A stretch of 64,000 bases of DNA from Cyrtodaria siliqua (GCA_037043455.1 JAWPHD010000242.1:124001-188000); one strand, 5' to 3'; counted from the first letter of the stretch, positions 46,980 to 59,259 are shown. The notes: a model not told the origin generated them from the letters alone. Numbers and translations: made by a program.

Positions 46980-47400
46980 AAAAACAAAATGTGCAATAAA
47001 AATGATAGTTCCCCATGCTTGTTTAGAAAAAGAATTTGAAACCCTACCCCTAAGTTGTGTATGAAATTATATAGAAATGGTATATTTTCCTTTTTTGTTA
47101 TGTTCCTAATAACAGAATTTGTTCAAACTTCCTAGGCTCTTATTTGAACATATATTTAGACAATATATTCAATTCAATTTATAGGTCACCATGCATATCG
47201 AGATTTAATATTTGTTTTTGGAACCGTACCATTATGCTTAAATTTTTTAATTTTGTTGGAATTTTTACAAAATGCTATATTTTTCCTATTTTATGTATCT
47301 TATAATAGGCCTTTATTTAAATAAAGACAATAAAAAATAATAATTCAAAAAAAAATTAAATAAAAAAAAAAATTCAAAAAGAGAATTTCAAAAAAAAAAA
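46980..47400. other. Unassigned AT-rich stretch
   Basis: Nothing recognised; ends in an A-rich run (47340-47400). Confidence 0.35.
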
Positions 47401-47404
47401 TACA

Positions 47405-47612
47405 ACTAGACATCAAAAGCAACATTCCTGTAAATTTGTAGGAAAATCCGTCTAATAGTTTTAGAAGAGAAGTCGCCCAAAAAAGCTGCGCATGGAAAAC
47501 TACAGCAAATGCCTTTAAGACAAACATCAACCGCTTCCGTCCCTTGAGGATTTAGACAGATGTCATCATAGGGTCCACAATCAGGCCTGTCATTGCACAA
47601 TCAAAGAGAAAA
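47405..47612 (-). pseudogene. Penelope-like element C-terminal/tail fragment
   Basis: The minus strand reads CNDRPDCGPYDDICLNPQG, parallel to the C-terminal end and following sequence of the element at 54.4-54.55 kb ('gggtccacaatcaggcctgtc' against 'gggtacacagcctgtccgg'). Short and broken. Confidence 0.6.
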
Positions 47613-47619
47613 TATTTCA

Positions 47620-48620
47620 AAATAACATATAAAACTTTCCATTTCAAATGCAAACAAATTATAATATAAATATCTTAAATGATTATCTGTCAATATTCTG
47701 GTAGTTATTACTATACTGATCAAAATAAAATTAGAACATAAAATGCATGTCATTTCCACAGAGGAGATACAGAGCCGTGTATGTTGAAGGTCAATGATAA
47801 AGTGATATGGATATGACCAATAATACAAACAAGATCGGTGATAAAAATAAAGCAAATATGACAGGAACATTCTGTTATAGGTTATCGAAAATCGTTCTCA
47901 ATCCAATAAACGGAAGGTAATTTTAAAATTACGAAATTAGGAATATTTTTGTTTGAGAATAACAATCGTTTGTGAACTACATTTCAGCGGTTTTTAAACA
48001 ACTACAAAATGAGCAATTCTTGTAAATGCCAAACAATATACTTGTTCAAAGCAATACGTTTGTATAATGAAATAAGTTGTTTTTAATATATGGGAGGTAA
48101 TTCTGAAACTTCACTTAGAAAACAATAAAATAACACAAAATTTTGAAAATCACATCCTTAGCTAGCATTTCTAATATCTTCAAATTAGTATATCAAAATC
48201 TATGTCTTTTTTTTGTTCAGTATATATATGAAAACCATCAAGGGAGAATAAGTTTCATATTGAATATATGAATATAAGATATGAATGTAAGAATATATCA
48301 ATGCAAGTATATTTAAAAAAAAATAGACAATTCTTCTATTTCAACAAAATGTCTCTGTATCTGTCGCAGCTTCTACGCAGTGAGTCATGTTAAACGCTTA
48401 GATGATCAAGTTTAGACTATGGTGGACACCCCGCATTGAAAAACATCTGGGTTTATTGCACCTCGCACAAAATCCTAGGAATGTCATTGGATTAGAGCGG
48501 CCACATGGTGACCCTCTATATTTTATATAGGGTCAGTAGATCTTATAGAGGGCAAGCATACAAAACAAAATGGGCGACACTCACTGAGCAAATTCAGTGC
48601 ATCGTTATTTTATTTATAAA
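47620..48620. other. Unassigned
   Basis: No coding signal. 48512-48556 holds a hairpin-like 'ccctctata...tatagaggg' just before the Crypton-like fragment. Confidence 0.35.
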
Positions 48621-48628
48621 ATATTTCC

Positions 48629-49128
48629 TTGGCCTATGCAATACGTACTCGACGAGTAATTTCTCTTTTCGACCTTGACACTGTCATTCTGTTAAAAACG
48701 ACAAAAAAGGCGTCTACGGCTAGATTCACGAAGACAAGCGAAAAAGAGCTCGAGGAAAGGCGGTTAGAGCTGAATGCATTGAAAACTCTGAAGGCAAACA
48801 AAGGAGCAGCAAACGTATTGAAAGAATACTTGTACAAACGCAGAGATAATGCTTGAGTGTTAGAACGCGGGTCAACTGGACACGGTTTTAAGTCAGTTTT
48901 ACATTCATTTAAGGTTAACTCGATGGAAAGCATCCACCATGTCATCAATATATACCTTAGGAACTCAACATGCAATAAGACATTTGATATAATCAGTAAT
49001 CCGACCACCAACTTCAAGGCAGGTTTAGTACAGCTTAAGAAAAAAGGAAAATGTAAAGTTATTTACTACCCTGTCATTACAAAATCGGAAATAAATATAA
49101 CTGTATGTAAGTGTTCACATGTGATATA
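48629..49128 (+). pseudogene. Crypton-like tyrosine recombinase, N-terminal part
   Basis: Cryptons and their domesticated relatives (QRICH1/ZMYM/KCTD1-type proteins) have an N-terminal core-binding region before the tyrosine-recombinase fold. Here FTKTSEKELEERRLELNALKT...ANVLKEYLYKRRDNA is followed, after a single TGA, by FKVNSMESIHHVINIYLRN...TFDIISNPTTNFKAGLVQLKKKGKCKVIYYPVITKSEI, the order and wording of that family as I recall it. The catalytic Arg/His/Tyr part is absent here; a candidate downstream piece lies at 50780. The single in-frame stop (48854-48856) and later decay indicate a pseudogene. Confidence 0.65.
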
Positions 49129-49597
49129 ATACACCACAGGGACTCTACAAAATGGTCCAGTTTGATATGAGATTTTATTTTTGCAGACGGGGGAATGAAA
49201 ACATGCATACAATAACCTATTTTATTACATACCTATCAATAGTATATACATAGTACCTTCATTTTCTTACAGTGGAATACAACAACCTGTATCACACTAC
49301 AGGTTATCACTATGCTACTAAAAATAGAATTAGTATCACTATCTTACTAAAAATAGAACAGCGGTTTTTCCAATAATTCAAGCAAGTTTTACGCCACTAT
49401 GCGCGAGAACGTCAAGACGACGTTACGTCATACAACAAAACAAGTAGGTCAGACCAATGAACACCAACACCTTAAAACTACATACATTTTCCCGCTGCAC
49501 TTTATCGAGAAATAATGTGCTTTATTGAATGTGTATGCAATAGCAATGCAAATATTTCTATGTTAATGATGTGTAAGAGGTATATAATAAAAGGATC

Positions 49598-49753
49598 ATT
49601 ACTAGAGTAACGTGTTCTGGAAGTTTGTATCACCTCTCGTAGGTGAATGCCAGATCAGGATCACACTCGAGGCTCCGCCTCTCGTGAGATCCTTGATCTG
49701 GCATTTACCAACTCGAGGTGATACAAACTTCAAGAACACGCTACTTTAGTAAT
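49598..49753. mobile_element. Hairpin MITE, 156 bp, near-complete palindrome
   Basis: Arms of about 70 bp (ATTACTAGAGTAACGTGTTC and, inverted, ATTACTAAAGTAGCGTGTTC) carry 'gaagtttgtatcacctc' and 'atgccagatca' in both orientations around a GAGGCTCCGCCTC centre. It sits between the two Crypton-like fragments. Confidence 0.85.
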
Positions 49754-50276
49754 AATCCTATTAGACACATTCCAGGTAGTGACAAATTCAAATACCAATC
49801 TGAAGTATGTCAAGAAAGTTCGAGATGAACTCACTTAAAATCACCGCATTGATAAGAAAACTACCTCAGGAGTAATGCCAGAAACACCAGGTACTTATAT
49901 TTTAAGTATATTATTTTGCAAATGAAACCGATACATACATGTATATATACCGTACTCAGTGTTTCAAGTTGTTAATGAATAGTAACAGGACTTTAACAAT
50001 ACCGTACAAAAACACTTACTACAAAATTAAATTTCCTGCATATGACCGCCTCGTTTCTATGTATGTATGCATTGTTGTTGGCGCATGTGTAGCTTAAAGT
50101 ACAATTATACAATTAATTATGCCATATAAAGATAACTATTTTGTATATGAAAAAGTATCTTGTTTTGACGTCAACACGGTAATTTGGATAGTTTGTGGGA
50201 TCAAGCTAACACATGAAGGATGAGAATGATGGCAGTTACCGTTTGGATCCAAGCAACATTTACATACTATGATATA

Positions 50277-50555
50277 CATTACGTGGTCCGAGTATTAACT
50301 TTCATACCCCATTCAACCCCTTCTCCAAGAAGAGAAAACGGGGTTGACTGGGTATGAAATAAAACGTTAATTTCGTCTTAAAAGTTTGCATATTGTAAAA
50401 TTAAAACATTTCATAGGTAATTAAAAACAGGTTATCGCCTTTTTTCCAGTTAAAAATGTCTATAACCGTGTTTTGTTGTCGAAATATCCGTTATAAGATC
50501 CTGCTAATATAAGCGTTCCCATTGATTAATGAAATTAATGCGGGACCACGTAATG
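50277..50555. mobile_element. MITE family with CATTACGTGGTCC termini, copy 2
   Basis: Perfect CATTACGTGGTCC at 50277-50289 and GGGACCACGTAATG at 50542-50555. The interior near the left end forms a second hairpin (TTTCATACCC...AACCCC / GGGGTTG...GGGTATGAAA). It aligns with 31543-31819. Confidence 0.9.
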
Positions 50556-50779
50556 AGTCATTCTGAGCCATGAATTCAGATATTTAACTAGCCTTAATCA
50601 TGTTTATTTTGTACCACACTGCCCAATAGCCTCTTTCCAGAAATACTTGACAAAGCTGAATCCTGAACAAGATAAATAAAATATTATTCTTCTATGTCTA
50701 CAAATGATCATTAAGAAATATCAATAGCTGTAACGAAATGACAAAATGTCCTATTTATTGTCTCATATTTTACAAGGTT

Positions 50780-51212
50780 ATGGCAGAGACCAAAGGACAG
50801 CTTCTTGCCTATAGATCAAGTGTGGTATTGTAACGTCCCTGTTGGTGAGAAAACAATGAAGTCGTTCATGCCATTGTCTGTTTATCAGCGGGTTGATGGT
50901 CAGGAAAAAATACAAATACAAATGGGACAAACAATAAATGAAAATAGTGTTCCATCAGAGAGTCGGCTTGCTCTACCAAACACATCACGAAAAGCGGTTA
51001 TGCAGAGTAACACTAAGCCTGCCTCCATGACCAGCAATGCTGCATTGTCTAGGAACATGTATATGCCACTGCAACAGCTGAATACATTTTCTGACAGCGT
51101 ATGTGCTGAATTGAGTGGCATAAACCCAGATGATATGCGATGGCGAATACGTGAGGCGAATGTGTTCAAAACTACAATCAACTTACACCCGTTTTCCATA
51201 ACTGTACGGTGA
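50780..51212 (+). pseudogene. Crypton-like tyrosine recombinase, C-terminal fragment
   Basis: The frame reads LWQRPKDSFLPIDQVWYCNV then PVGEKTMKSFM, resembling the stretch just before the catalytic His-x-x-Arg box in Crypton-like recombinases (a W-x-x-x-x-x-G-x-x-T-type block). The following codons drift: a second frame reads VCLSAG, suggesting a frameshift at about 50865, and no H-x-x-R or catalytic Tyr was found. It shares orientation with the fragment at 48.6-49.1 kb, so both may come from one element split by MITEs and decay. Confidence 0.5.
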
Positions 51213-51344
51213 CATGGACAATGATGGATAAATAGGGTAACAATTAACAGAAGAGTTTCGTGTTCTTTGAGTTATGAGATATGAGCTGTTTTGTTTGTTA
51301 CTGACCCCCTAAAAATATATTTGGCGTCAGAAACATTCATGAAA

Positions 51345-51665
51345 ACGTGATACAAACTGTGATATGAACTATAATGAACTGTCTGATAAGGTACAAAACT
51401 GTGATATGAACTGAAGTTAACTGTAATATAAATGTAAAAAGTAATATAAACTGTGATATGAACTATAATGAACGGTGTGATTAGGTAAAGAACATTGATT
51501 CTAACTGAGGTCAACTGTGATATAAACGTAAAACGTGATATAAACTGTGATATGAACTATAATGAACTTTGTGATATTAATTGTTGAACTCTGATATGAA
51601 AGTGATATAAATGTTGATTTAAACTGAACTGTACTGAACTGTGATACATGAAAGTGGTATGAACT
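51345..51665. repeat. 'ctgtgatatgaactataatg' tandem repeat
   Basis: Units of roughly 100-110 bases, each with several short 'gtgatatgaact' sub-repeats, about 2.5-3 copies. Confidence 0.85.
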
Positions 51666-51669
51666 GCGA

Positions 51670-52174
51670 TATGAAGTATAGAAATCTTTGTTTTATCACA
51701 TTGTTGTTGTTAGTGTTGGTTATCTAAACTATTATTTGCTGTCACAGTTAAATTATTGATTGATTTAAAATAAGTCTTTAGTTTTATATTCTGTTGTTTA
51801 ATAATTTAACATGTTTCTAATATAGCTTCTGGGTTAAATTGGTTTAAATAAATATCCTCCACAAAGATACATGTAATACCATTTTGAAAATTTTATATAA
51901 TTATGCAATATATTTTATGCAAAACTTTACATGTAAGTTACAATAAAATAATTTGATTCGTATTTAGAAATGTCTGGGGAAAAGAAAGTGAGAAAAAATA
52001 CCGACCATTGTAAAATAAATGTTTTTGTTGTTGTTTTAATTTATACCAAAAAATGTATTTTGTGTTTTTACAAAAAGGTGCTCGATGCAATAAATCAGTT
52101 ATTGGGTTTGTTATTGACTCCCTACGGAAATATGTGGGGTCAGTAAGACTTATAAATCCAATAACAAATAACTA
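51670..52174. other. Unassigned
   Basis: AT-rich. 'tgtggggtcagtaag' at 52131 resembles 'atagggtcagtag' (48525) and, inverted, 'ttactgaccccct' (51298), a possible shared repeat terminus. Confidence 0.35.
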
Positions 52175-52579
52175 ATGAAGTTTCATTCCGTATTTCGTTG
52201 GGTTCACTTCGAATTGATATTAATTGCGTTTGTAATGATTTTAAATATGGTATTAACGCTGCCGTTATATATGGTGGTCGTATGCTGCCGTCTGATCGGC
52301 AATCGAAACTGCCACGTCAGTTTCCGTAATTCAGTATTTCAAGCAGGTGCGATAAGCAACAAACCAATTGCGATTGCACACGGAGCTAATTGGAAATTAC
52401 CGAGCAATGACTCTGCTTTCATTTGCATATTCATTACACTATTGTCTAATGATATTTGTGCAATGGCTTCATTTCACTCCCACGTCGTAAAATCAGTTAC
52501 TGTTTCTATATTGAGAATGAAACTTATTTTTATATGGAAAGAGAGCTACTTAAGTATGTGCACTTGGGATTGGCGTTAA
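52175..52579 (+). other. Open frame of 134 codons, unknown
   Basis: It starts with ATG and has a hydrophobic N-terminal stretch (about residues 11-38, ILIAFVMILNMVLTLPLYMVVVCC in part) that could be a membrane segment. There is no recognised domain. Cys/His content is scattered, and no splice or promoter signal could be supported. It may be chance; the absence of stops over 400 bases in AT-rich DNA is mildly unusual. Confidence 0.2.
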
Positions 52580-53869
52580 CGTGTAACAATAAAAATGGAC
52601 AATAATGTTATCGGATTTCAGTAAAACAGGAACCTCTGGATAAAGCTTTCTTATACACAATTACCTAAAGCATGCGACATTGCGTTATTTTAAAACCCGA
52701 TTTGAACGCAACAGTGTTTCAAACGAGTAATATTATAACCATGTTTCTGTGCAAAAACGAATTAAAGAATATCCGTGGCGCCAACTGTGAATATATTGAG
52801 AACGCTACAAACTACCAGCCGGATGGCAAGTTAAAGGGACACATGGCAATCTTGATGTGTTTAAACCTTTTTTTCTACAGTACTTGTACAATCATTAATA
52901 CTAATAATAATAAAGTTCCTGTATATTACTAACTGTTGATTATATGGCACCAATAAAATATGTAAACATATCATGGTAAATTAAGAAGAAACCATTCAAA
53001 CTCAAAAATGTATTGATTTTTATGTTAGCCGATATATATTCAAAATGATACTGGATACGCTAATTTTAACGGATACTCTATAAAGGATACCCCGCTATAG
53101 GGTGAGAGTGATAGTGTTCGCTTAATTGACATTACATCTACTAACATCGACGTCACCAGATAGGGTTATAAGGAACAAACTATCAGTTTCGACTGAGTAT
53201 CTTTTTCTGTATTTCTGTGACTTCATGAGAAAAAGCTCACGTTTGGTAAACATGTGTGTGATTTCACCTTTAGAAAACATGTTTTACGACAAACACCATC
53301 TTTCTCATTTAAGAAAAAGCATGGGTACTCGCATAGTGTTAAGAGAGAACGTCATGTAAATGAATGCATGCATTTATGTAAATGTAATAGGAGTTTATAT
53401 AAAGTCATATAATTTATAATGTAATTCATAAATGAGTTAAGATCAAAATTTGAACTTGCCGCGGTTTGAATACACCAGAAAAGAGGGTCAGCGTGCTGTC
53501 CAGCAATTGTTACAGGACGCGCATCAACATCTTAGCAGGCATTATTTTTACATTTCTTAAGAAAGTCAATTCCAAAACAAAACAAACAAACACTGTATCA
53601 AATATAAGATAACTGCCATTATTAAAGACAAAAGATAAACTTCAAGTTGTCAGAAATGGCAATTCAGGATTTTGTCTTCCTGAGTGAAATCAGAGAAGAT
53701 TCATATTGTTTCGGTTAATCTACGACGTTAACATACCCCGTTCTGTATAAAATAAAACATAAAGTATACGAAAACAATTACAATACAGTTATAAAGCCTC
53801 ATATTATTATCATTATTTACACAAGTTGTTTTAAGCTGTGACATTGTAACTACGGCTTAGGAGCATACT
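52580..53869. other. Unassigned
   Basis: No recognised gene or repeat. Open frames at 52672 and 53126 are motif-free. Confidence 0.35.
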
Positions 53870-54484
53870 AATGAACGTACATACAAACACAGTCATAATT
53901 TACCAACACACTACTGTAGACTATACATGGATATATTTTAGGTCAACTGACTATACATTCGTTATCATGGTTATACAAAGAAATATAAAAAGATCGGACA
54001 GGGAAAGTAGCATTCAAGCAGGACAGTCAACAATAAAACACAGAAACAAACACGCAAACAGACAAACAAGAAGGCAAAAGTAATAATAAATGCAAACGAC
54101 ATCACAAACACAAAAGGGTTGACAATAGGGCTACCGCCTTGGAACGGTCAGTGGCAAAGTAGCCCACTGGGGATTTAAACCGGTTTTAGGGTGCACCAAA
54201 CCTCACACTTACCCTACTGTCATCTTATAAAAACAGGACAGTGTAAATAAAGAAATCCCCGCCATGATCTAATCTCTAACAAACAAGGCAGCATCAGTAG
54301 GCAATATAGGTCAAACACAAATATGCTCGTGTAAATATAATACAAAAAAAAATAGCCTAGAAAGCCACAATGAAGGTACTCAATGACTTGGCTGGAGCCA
54401 GAGCAATAAGAGAATAAACCATTAAGGGCACGACAAGAAAGATCATAGACAAACATCAAACGCCACCGTCCCAATGGGCTTTAG
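53870..54484 (-). repeat. Penelope-like element 3' untranslated tail
   Basis: This is the non-coding sequence downstream (minus direction) of the reverse transcriptase at 54.5-56.7 kb. Its blocks 'ttggaacggtcagtggcaaa', 'gacatcacaaacacaaaagg', 'ggacagtgtaaataaagaaa' and 'caggacagtcaacaataaaa' recur at 14.1, 44.5-46.0 and 58.7-59.2 kb. Confidence 0.75.
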
Positions 54485-56698
54485 GTAGGCGTCATCATAG
54501 GGTACACAGCCTGTCCGGTCATCATACAATTAAAGAGTAAAGCATATTGGCGAGCTGTAAAAGGGTCCACCACCGAAGTTTATAAATCACATCACCATAG
54601 AAGTTACGTTGTGATAGTCCTTGTCGCAGAAGAGTCCTTAAATTACTTTTATATTTGGAAAGAAGATCAGGGTTACGATACTAAAATTTTGCAAAGGTTT
54701 TACGAAGTTTATGGTAACGGTAACCCTGATTGAGTACCTTTTTAGTTATACAAAGATTACGAATATTAAAGTCCTCAACTCGAGTACAAGCTCTTGAAAA
54801 ACGAATAAGTTGAGATACATACACCCCCATAAGAAGTTGCTCGGGGAACACCCCCATCCAAGTGGGGATAATTAACAATGTCAAAATTAAAATCATCTCT
54901 CTTGTCATAGATTTTGCTAATTATTTCACCATTTTCAATCGAGAGATCTAAATCAAGGAAAGAAGCGTTATTATCAGATATATTGGCTTTGTTAAGCTGA
55001 AGATCTTTAGGATAAATATTATTAACCATAGTTGGAAAGAAAGGGTTGTCCATGTTCAATATGTCATCCAGATACCGAGAGGCGTCATTAAATGCTTCAA
55101 TAACATCTGCCTGGGTATCTGGTGAAAGACTCAACATGAAATTTCTTTCATAGAAAAATAAAAACAAATCTGGTGCACAGTTCGTACCCATAGGGATACC
55201 AACAATTTGTCTATAAACGGTGGTTCCATACCTGACGAAAATATTATCTAATAGGAAGATGAGTGCTTCACAAACTTCACAAACTTCATAGCAAGTCCAC
55301 ATAGATTAATTGTCTAAACTTCCGTTAGTAAAAAACGCTTTAATATTATTACATGCCAGAAATATAGTATTTTCTCTAGAGAAAGTTCTTTGAATAAGAG
55401 AAATTAGCATGTCTTTAATAAGGTGATGTGGTAAGGTTGTATATAGTGTAGAGAAGTCATAAGTGCTTATTGATGAAACTTGATCTTTATTGAAAATGTT
55501 ATCAAGAACATCTCCTGAATGTTTTATAGACCAAAATAAATTAATCCCAGAGTTTTCATAAGTTTTATCACAGTATAGTTTAACGTGATCTTTAACGGCA
55601 GTAAGACAATAGTTAAAAGTTTGGAGATGTTTGTTGTGGTGCAGGCACTAGAATTCGAAATAAAGCGAGCCTTATACGGATTTGTATGTAATTCAGGAAT
55701 CCAGTACATGGTAGGCAGTTTATTTTGCTTATCGTTTACACCAGCCTTGAAAGTAGTGCACCGAGTGATATGTGCGGAAACAACATCATCCTCATTTAGA
55801 ATTAACTGGAGTATACGAATTGGTGCTGCCGAGTTCCAGAGATAAAATATTGACGTAATGTAGGCGTCAAACAATAATTATATTATTAGCTGCTTTATCT
55901 GCAGGAACTAGAACAAATTTATTATAAAATTCCTGAATTCCTGATTTTAAATTACGAAAGGAAAACTTAGGTCTCGGAGGAAGTAAAGAGGGATTAGCAT
56001 TATAAAAGTTAATACGTGTATCTATAATTTTAAGAATTGACTTTTTTCCAAGTAGAAAGAGAGTTTGGGTCCGCATCTTCTCTACGACACCATTTAATAC
56101 TAAAATCTTCAATGGAGTGGGCTATCTGGCCACGACAGGCATTAAAATCAATAGTTGAAGGTAATCTATATTTAGAACATTTCGAAAACAAATGCCGAAT
56201 ACGTTTATCAACAATACCAAAATTACCGGTGATGACATGACCTGCTGGAGCATAGCAACATTTTGATGTGTTGCATTCACATTCCTTAGGAGTATTATGT
56301 ACTATATCAAGGTCAGAAACTATTTTGTTGTAGTTGAAAATAATATTTCTTATAGGCTTTTTATACTTATAACAAATTACAGAACTTTCGGAATTTTTAA
56401 AATATTTTGGGATAGAATCAACTACATGAGTATCTCGAAAAATACTAAGCATGTCAATGAAATCAATACCTTTAGTAATATATAGTAGTTTTAGAAAATG
56501 CCTGACGTGATCAGACTCCTTGTCAATATGGGGTCGGAGAACTTGTTGTGTGTAGCTTTGAACTATGGAAGCAGTATTAAACAAGGGATCTGTACCAATG
56601 AAAATTTTGTCGGCTTCCTCGTCGATCAACTTTAGTGAAGAAATGGACAAAGAGGTAAGCCGTGAAATGATAGAGTGCTTTCCAGACTGTTTAAACAT
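54485..56698 (-). pseudogene. Penelope-like reverse transcriptase, near full length, broken
   Basis: Penelope-like elements encode a telomerase-related reverse transcriptase. Blocks in order on the minus strand: MFKQSGKHSIISRL, HVRHFLKLLYITKGIDFIDM, CCYAPAGHVITGNFGIVD, KWCRREDADPNSLSTWKK (56698-56040), FVLVPADKAANNIIIV (about 55870-55915), LPTMYWIPELHTNPYKARF and ISNSS (55700), STYDFSTLYTTLPHHLIKDM (about 55410-55470), YGTTVYRQIVGIPMGTNCAP (55215), RYLDDIL (55075, catalytic Asp pair), FLDLDLSIENGEI, then SQLIRFSRACTRVEDFN and GYRYHKLRKTFAKF (54840-54690). It ends with YGDVIYKL and QYALLFNCMMTGQ (54580-54500). No GIY-YIG endonuclease block was seen. At least four frameshifts and several stops show that it is dead. 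Confidence 0.9.
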
Positions 56699-56771
56699 AG
56701 TATGGAAATCAGCGACAGAAATAATTACACGCGATTTACGTTTGATGTTACCATTACTCCTAAGACCATGA

Positions 56772-57514
56772 GACCTAGATTTCTACGACCGGCATTTAAA
56801 GAGTAGCAAAACATAAATATCGTATTGCATGCGATAACAAGAAATGTTTTGACATTCACATGTTTGGGATATGCAACAACGCGAACAGCATACGCGTGTA
56901 CCGAGGTACAAACTTCAATACTATTGTATTTGCCTATTTTCTGCAGTCCACGTACCTGCGTACAGTTTATCACTTTTACTTTAAAAAAATACGTCATTCT
57001 TGGCTTCAGTATGCCTGTTTCCATTTAGATGTTAATATACATGACATATGACAGGCACAGATTGTAATTTGCATGCCAACTTGTTGAGCATTTAATTTCT
57101 TTTGATTCTGCGTATGGTGTCAGACCGGTCAGGAACTACTTTCGACACAGATGATAAAATAGTTCCATGGAAAAATCCACAGTTTCTAATTTGCATGACT
57201 TTGTGTCTTTCTTAAGTTTGATTTTCGTTTCACAGTTAAATTTAACCTAACGTAAAAGTGTTGTGTCTCTTGTCATGTATAGCAAGTATTTTACTGTGTT
57301 TGTCATGCCCATACGTTTTTGGAGAGTATGAGCATAGAGGACATGTAGAGATGTGGCTTTGACACGTATTTATTTCAAAATACGTATATAGTATGAATGA
57401 ATGGCTCAACATGTTGAAACATGGAATCAGTTTGTGTGTGTGTGTGTGTTTTCTAGGTTTAGGACATTTTTCGAGGCAAATTTCGAGATTTACAAAATTA
57501 ATGAATATAAGTGA
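56772..57514. other. Unassigned
   Basis: Contains a short (GT)n run at 57434-57450; nothing else recognised. Confidence 0.4.
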
Positions 57515-57702
57515 ATGTTCGTCGAATTGAAACTACTTCACCCGTGACTTTGTCATATCCATTGTGTTGTTGTTCGTTTTAAGGTTTAACGTCCCTCCGC
57601 CATAAGACCAATATGATATATTAAAGGTATAGGTACACTAGAGTCTGGACAGGTTCGTCATATTCATTGGTTACTATCAGTTTAAGTATAGCGGCTGTAG
57701 CT
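57515..57702 (+). mobile_element. Diverged right end of the TTAA family, interrupted
   Basis: 'tgttcgtcgaattgaaacta' then 'cttcacccgtgact' match 8097-8133. After about 90 unrelated bases, 'catattcattggttactatc' and 'ggctgtagctttag' match the final part of the family (8140-8180). It looks like an old right end split by a small insertion. Confidence 0.55.
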
Positions 57703-57904
57703 TTAGTTATACTATAGCTCTAAAAAAGGCTAGTGGGCATGTGGGAGGTGTTTTACGCTTGGTTTACTACCAAATTAAGCTTGTGAAGCATGGCGGTAAA
57801 CCCGTATATAAGGATAGAAACCTATACCAGGACTTCATGTTTAATCCGTTGTTCGTTGTAGCAACATCGATATCAAAAATATCGCTGTCCTAATCATTGA
57901 AAAA

Positions 57905-57986
57905 TAATTCGCTCAACACGGGATCGAACTCGAGACCTCTGGATTGACAATCCGTATACGTAACCATCAGGCCAAAGAGACAACTG
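57905..57986 (-). repeat. tRNA-like (Asp-type) SINE head
   Basis: The minus strand has box A TGGCCTGATGGTTACG, an ATTGTCAAT anticodon-loop-like segment (GTC) and box B GAGTTCGATCCC. Confidence 0.5.
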
Positions 57987-58172
57987 AATACTACTTTTCA
58001 TGTAAATTATCTATTCTTTTAATAATGGATGTTGGGTTATTTCTCAATGTTATTTCAATAAAACATTCACGGTATATTTTCAACGTATACTATTCTAATG
58101 TTGGAATTTGTAATCGATATTTTCTGGGGCGTTTTATTTCTTTGGTGTACGTATGTATTGTAATGCATTGTA

Positions 58173-58204
58173 ACACACACACACATACACACACACACAC
58201 ACAC
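58173..58204. repeat. (CA)n microsatellite
   Basis: Run of CA with one T interruption. Confidence 0.9.
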
Positions 58205-58269
58205 TGAACGAAGGATAACGTCTACATTTCTAACAGTTATCGATAAGAAAAATAGCGCTATCGAGAAAC

Positions 58270-58346
58270 TGATTTGATTAGCCAAACGACAAGGCGTAAT
58301 GATTGTCAATCCGAAAGTCATGGGTCCGAAACTCACATAGGCTAAA
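58270..58346 (+). repeat. Diverged tRNA-like SINE head
   Basis: Shares 'attgtcaatccg' with the minus-strand head at 57905-57986 but is in the opposite orientation. Box A (TTAGCCAAACGACAAGG) and box B (GGGTCCGAAACTC) are degenerate. Confidence 0.4.
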
Positions 58347-58739
58347 ATATTTTCCAGTGAATGGGTGCGTATGTTGTTGTTACTTTGTCGAGCGCAGGTA
58401 ATGAAATGAAATAAATTCGCTATAAAACTGCCATATATACGGGTATCCAGCGATGTTCGCGAGCTTGACCAAGCGTTAAACAGCTCCCTTTTGTTTTAGG
58501 TGCCTACTAGCCTTATATAGGGCTATAATATATTTAAGGACACACTTAAACTGAATAGCATAATCAAATTGGACTTAATATTGTGAACAACATTATTTAG
58601 TAACTTGTAGTTGACTTCGTACTATAAGGTACTCTGGATAACTAAGGTGATAATTAAGGTGACTGCCTACACCGCAGCAATGCAGCCAAGTATGACATTG
58701 CAAAGTGTATGTTCATGAGTCCAGATTGTTGTTCGTATT
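58347..58739. other. Unassigned
   Basis: Nothing recognised. Confidence 0.35.
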
Positions 58740-59200
58740 TTAGGAAAAATAAGTATAAAATGCAGCTTTCACAGAACACAGTAAACCCCAAAACACACAA
58801 ACAGACAAACATGAATGGCAATGTTAATAAGGAATAAAGGCATATGACGTCACAAACACAATAGGTTGACAATAGGGCTACCGCCTTGGAACGGTCAGTG
58901 GCAAAAAAGGTCGCTGAGTGTTTAAACCAGGTTCTAGGGTGAACCAAACCTCACACTTACCCTACTTCATCCCAATAAAATGGGACAGTGTAAATAAAGA
59001 AATCCTCACCATGAATTATTCTCTAAGCAACAAGGCAGCAATAACAGGCAATATAAGTAAAACACAAATATGCTCGTGTATATATAAATACAAAAACAAT
59101 AGCCTAGATACTCAATGACTTGGCAGAAGCCAGATCAACAAGAGAATAAATCATTGAGGGCACGACAAGACCATATTGCAGACAAACATCCTCTGGTATA
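58740..59200 (-). repeat. Penelope-like 3' tail, second long copy
   Basis: Aligns with 54010-54450: 'cagtaaaccccaaaacacac', 'tgacgtcacaaacacaatag', 'accgccttggaacggtcagt', 'ccaaacctcacacttaccct', 'ggacagtgtaaataaagaaa', 'aaatatgctcgtgta' and 'tactcaatgacttggc'. It has no reverse transcriptase and stops near 59190, just before the LINE 3' end. It is a solo tail. Confidence 0.8.
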
Positions 59201-59227
59201 TACTGTATCAAACGGTTTTATTAAATA

Positions 59228-59228
<1 letters not shown>

Positions 59229-59259
<31 letters not shown>
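59229..59259 (-). repeat. (GTCT)n microsatellite tail of the LINE
   Basis: On the minus strand AATAAA (59267-59262) is followed directly by (GTCT)7 or more, after which the sequence is unrelated. The LINE therefore appears to end in a tetranucleotide repeat, not in poly-A. Confidence 0.8.

Noticed and set aside
50805..51212. Intact 135-codon gene
   Set aside because: The start is TTG, the first 30 codons look like an internal recombinase segment, and the rest matches nothing; treated as a fragment.
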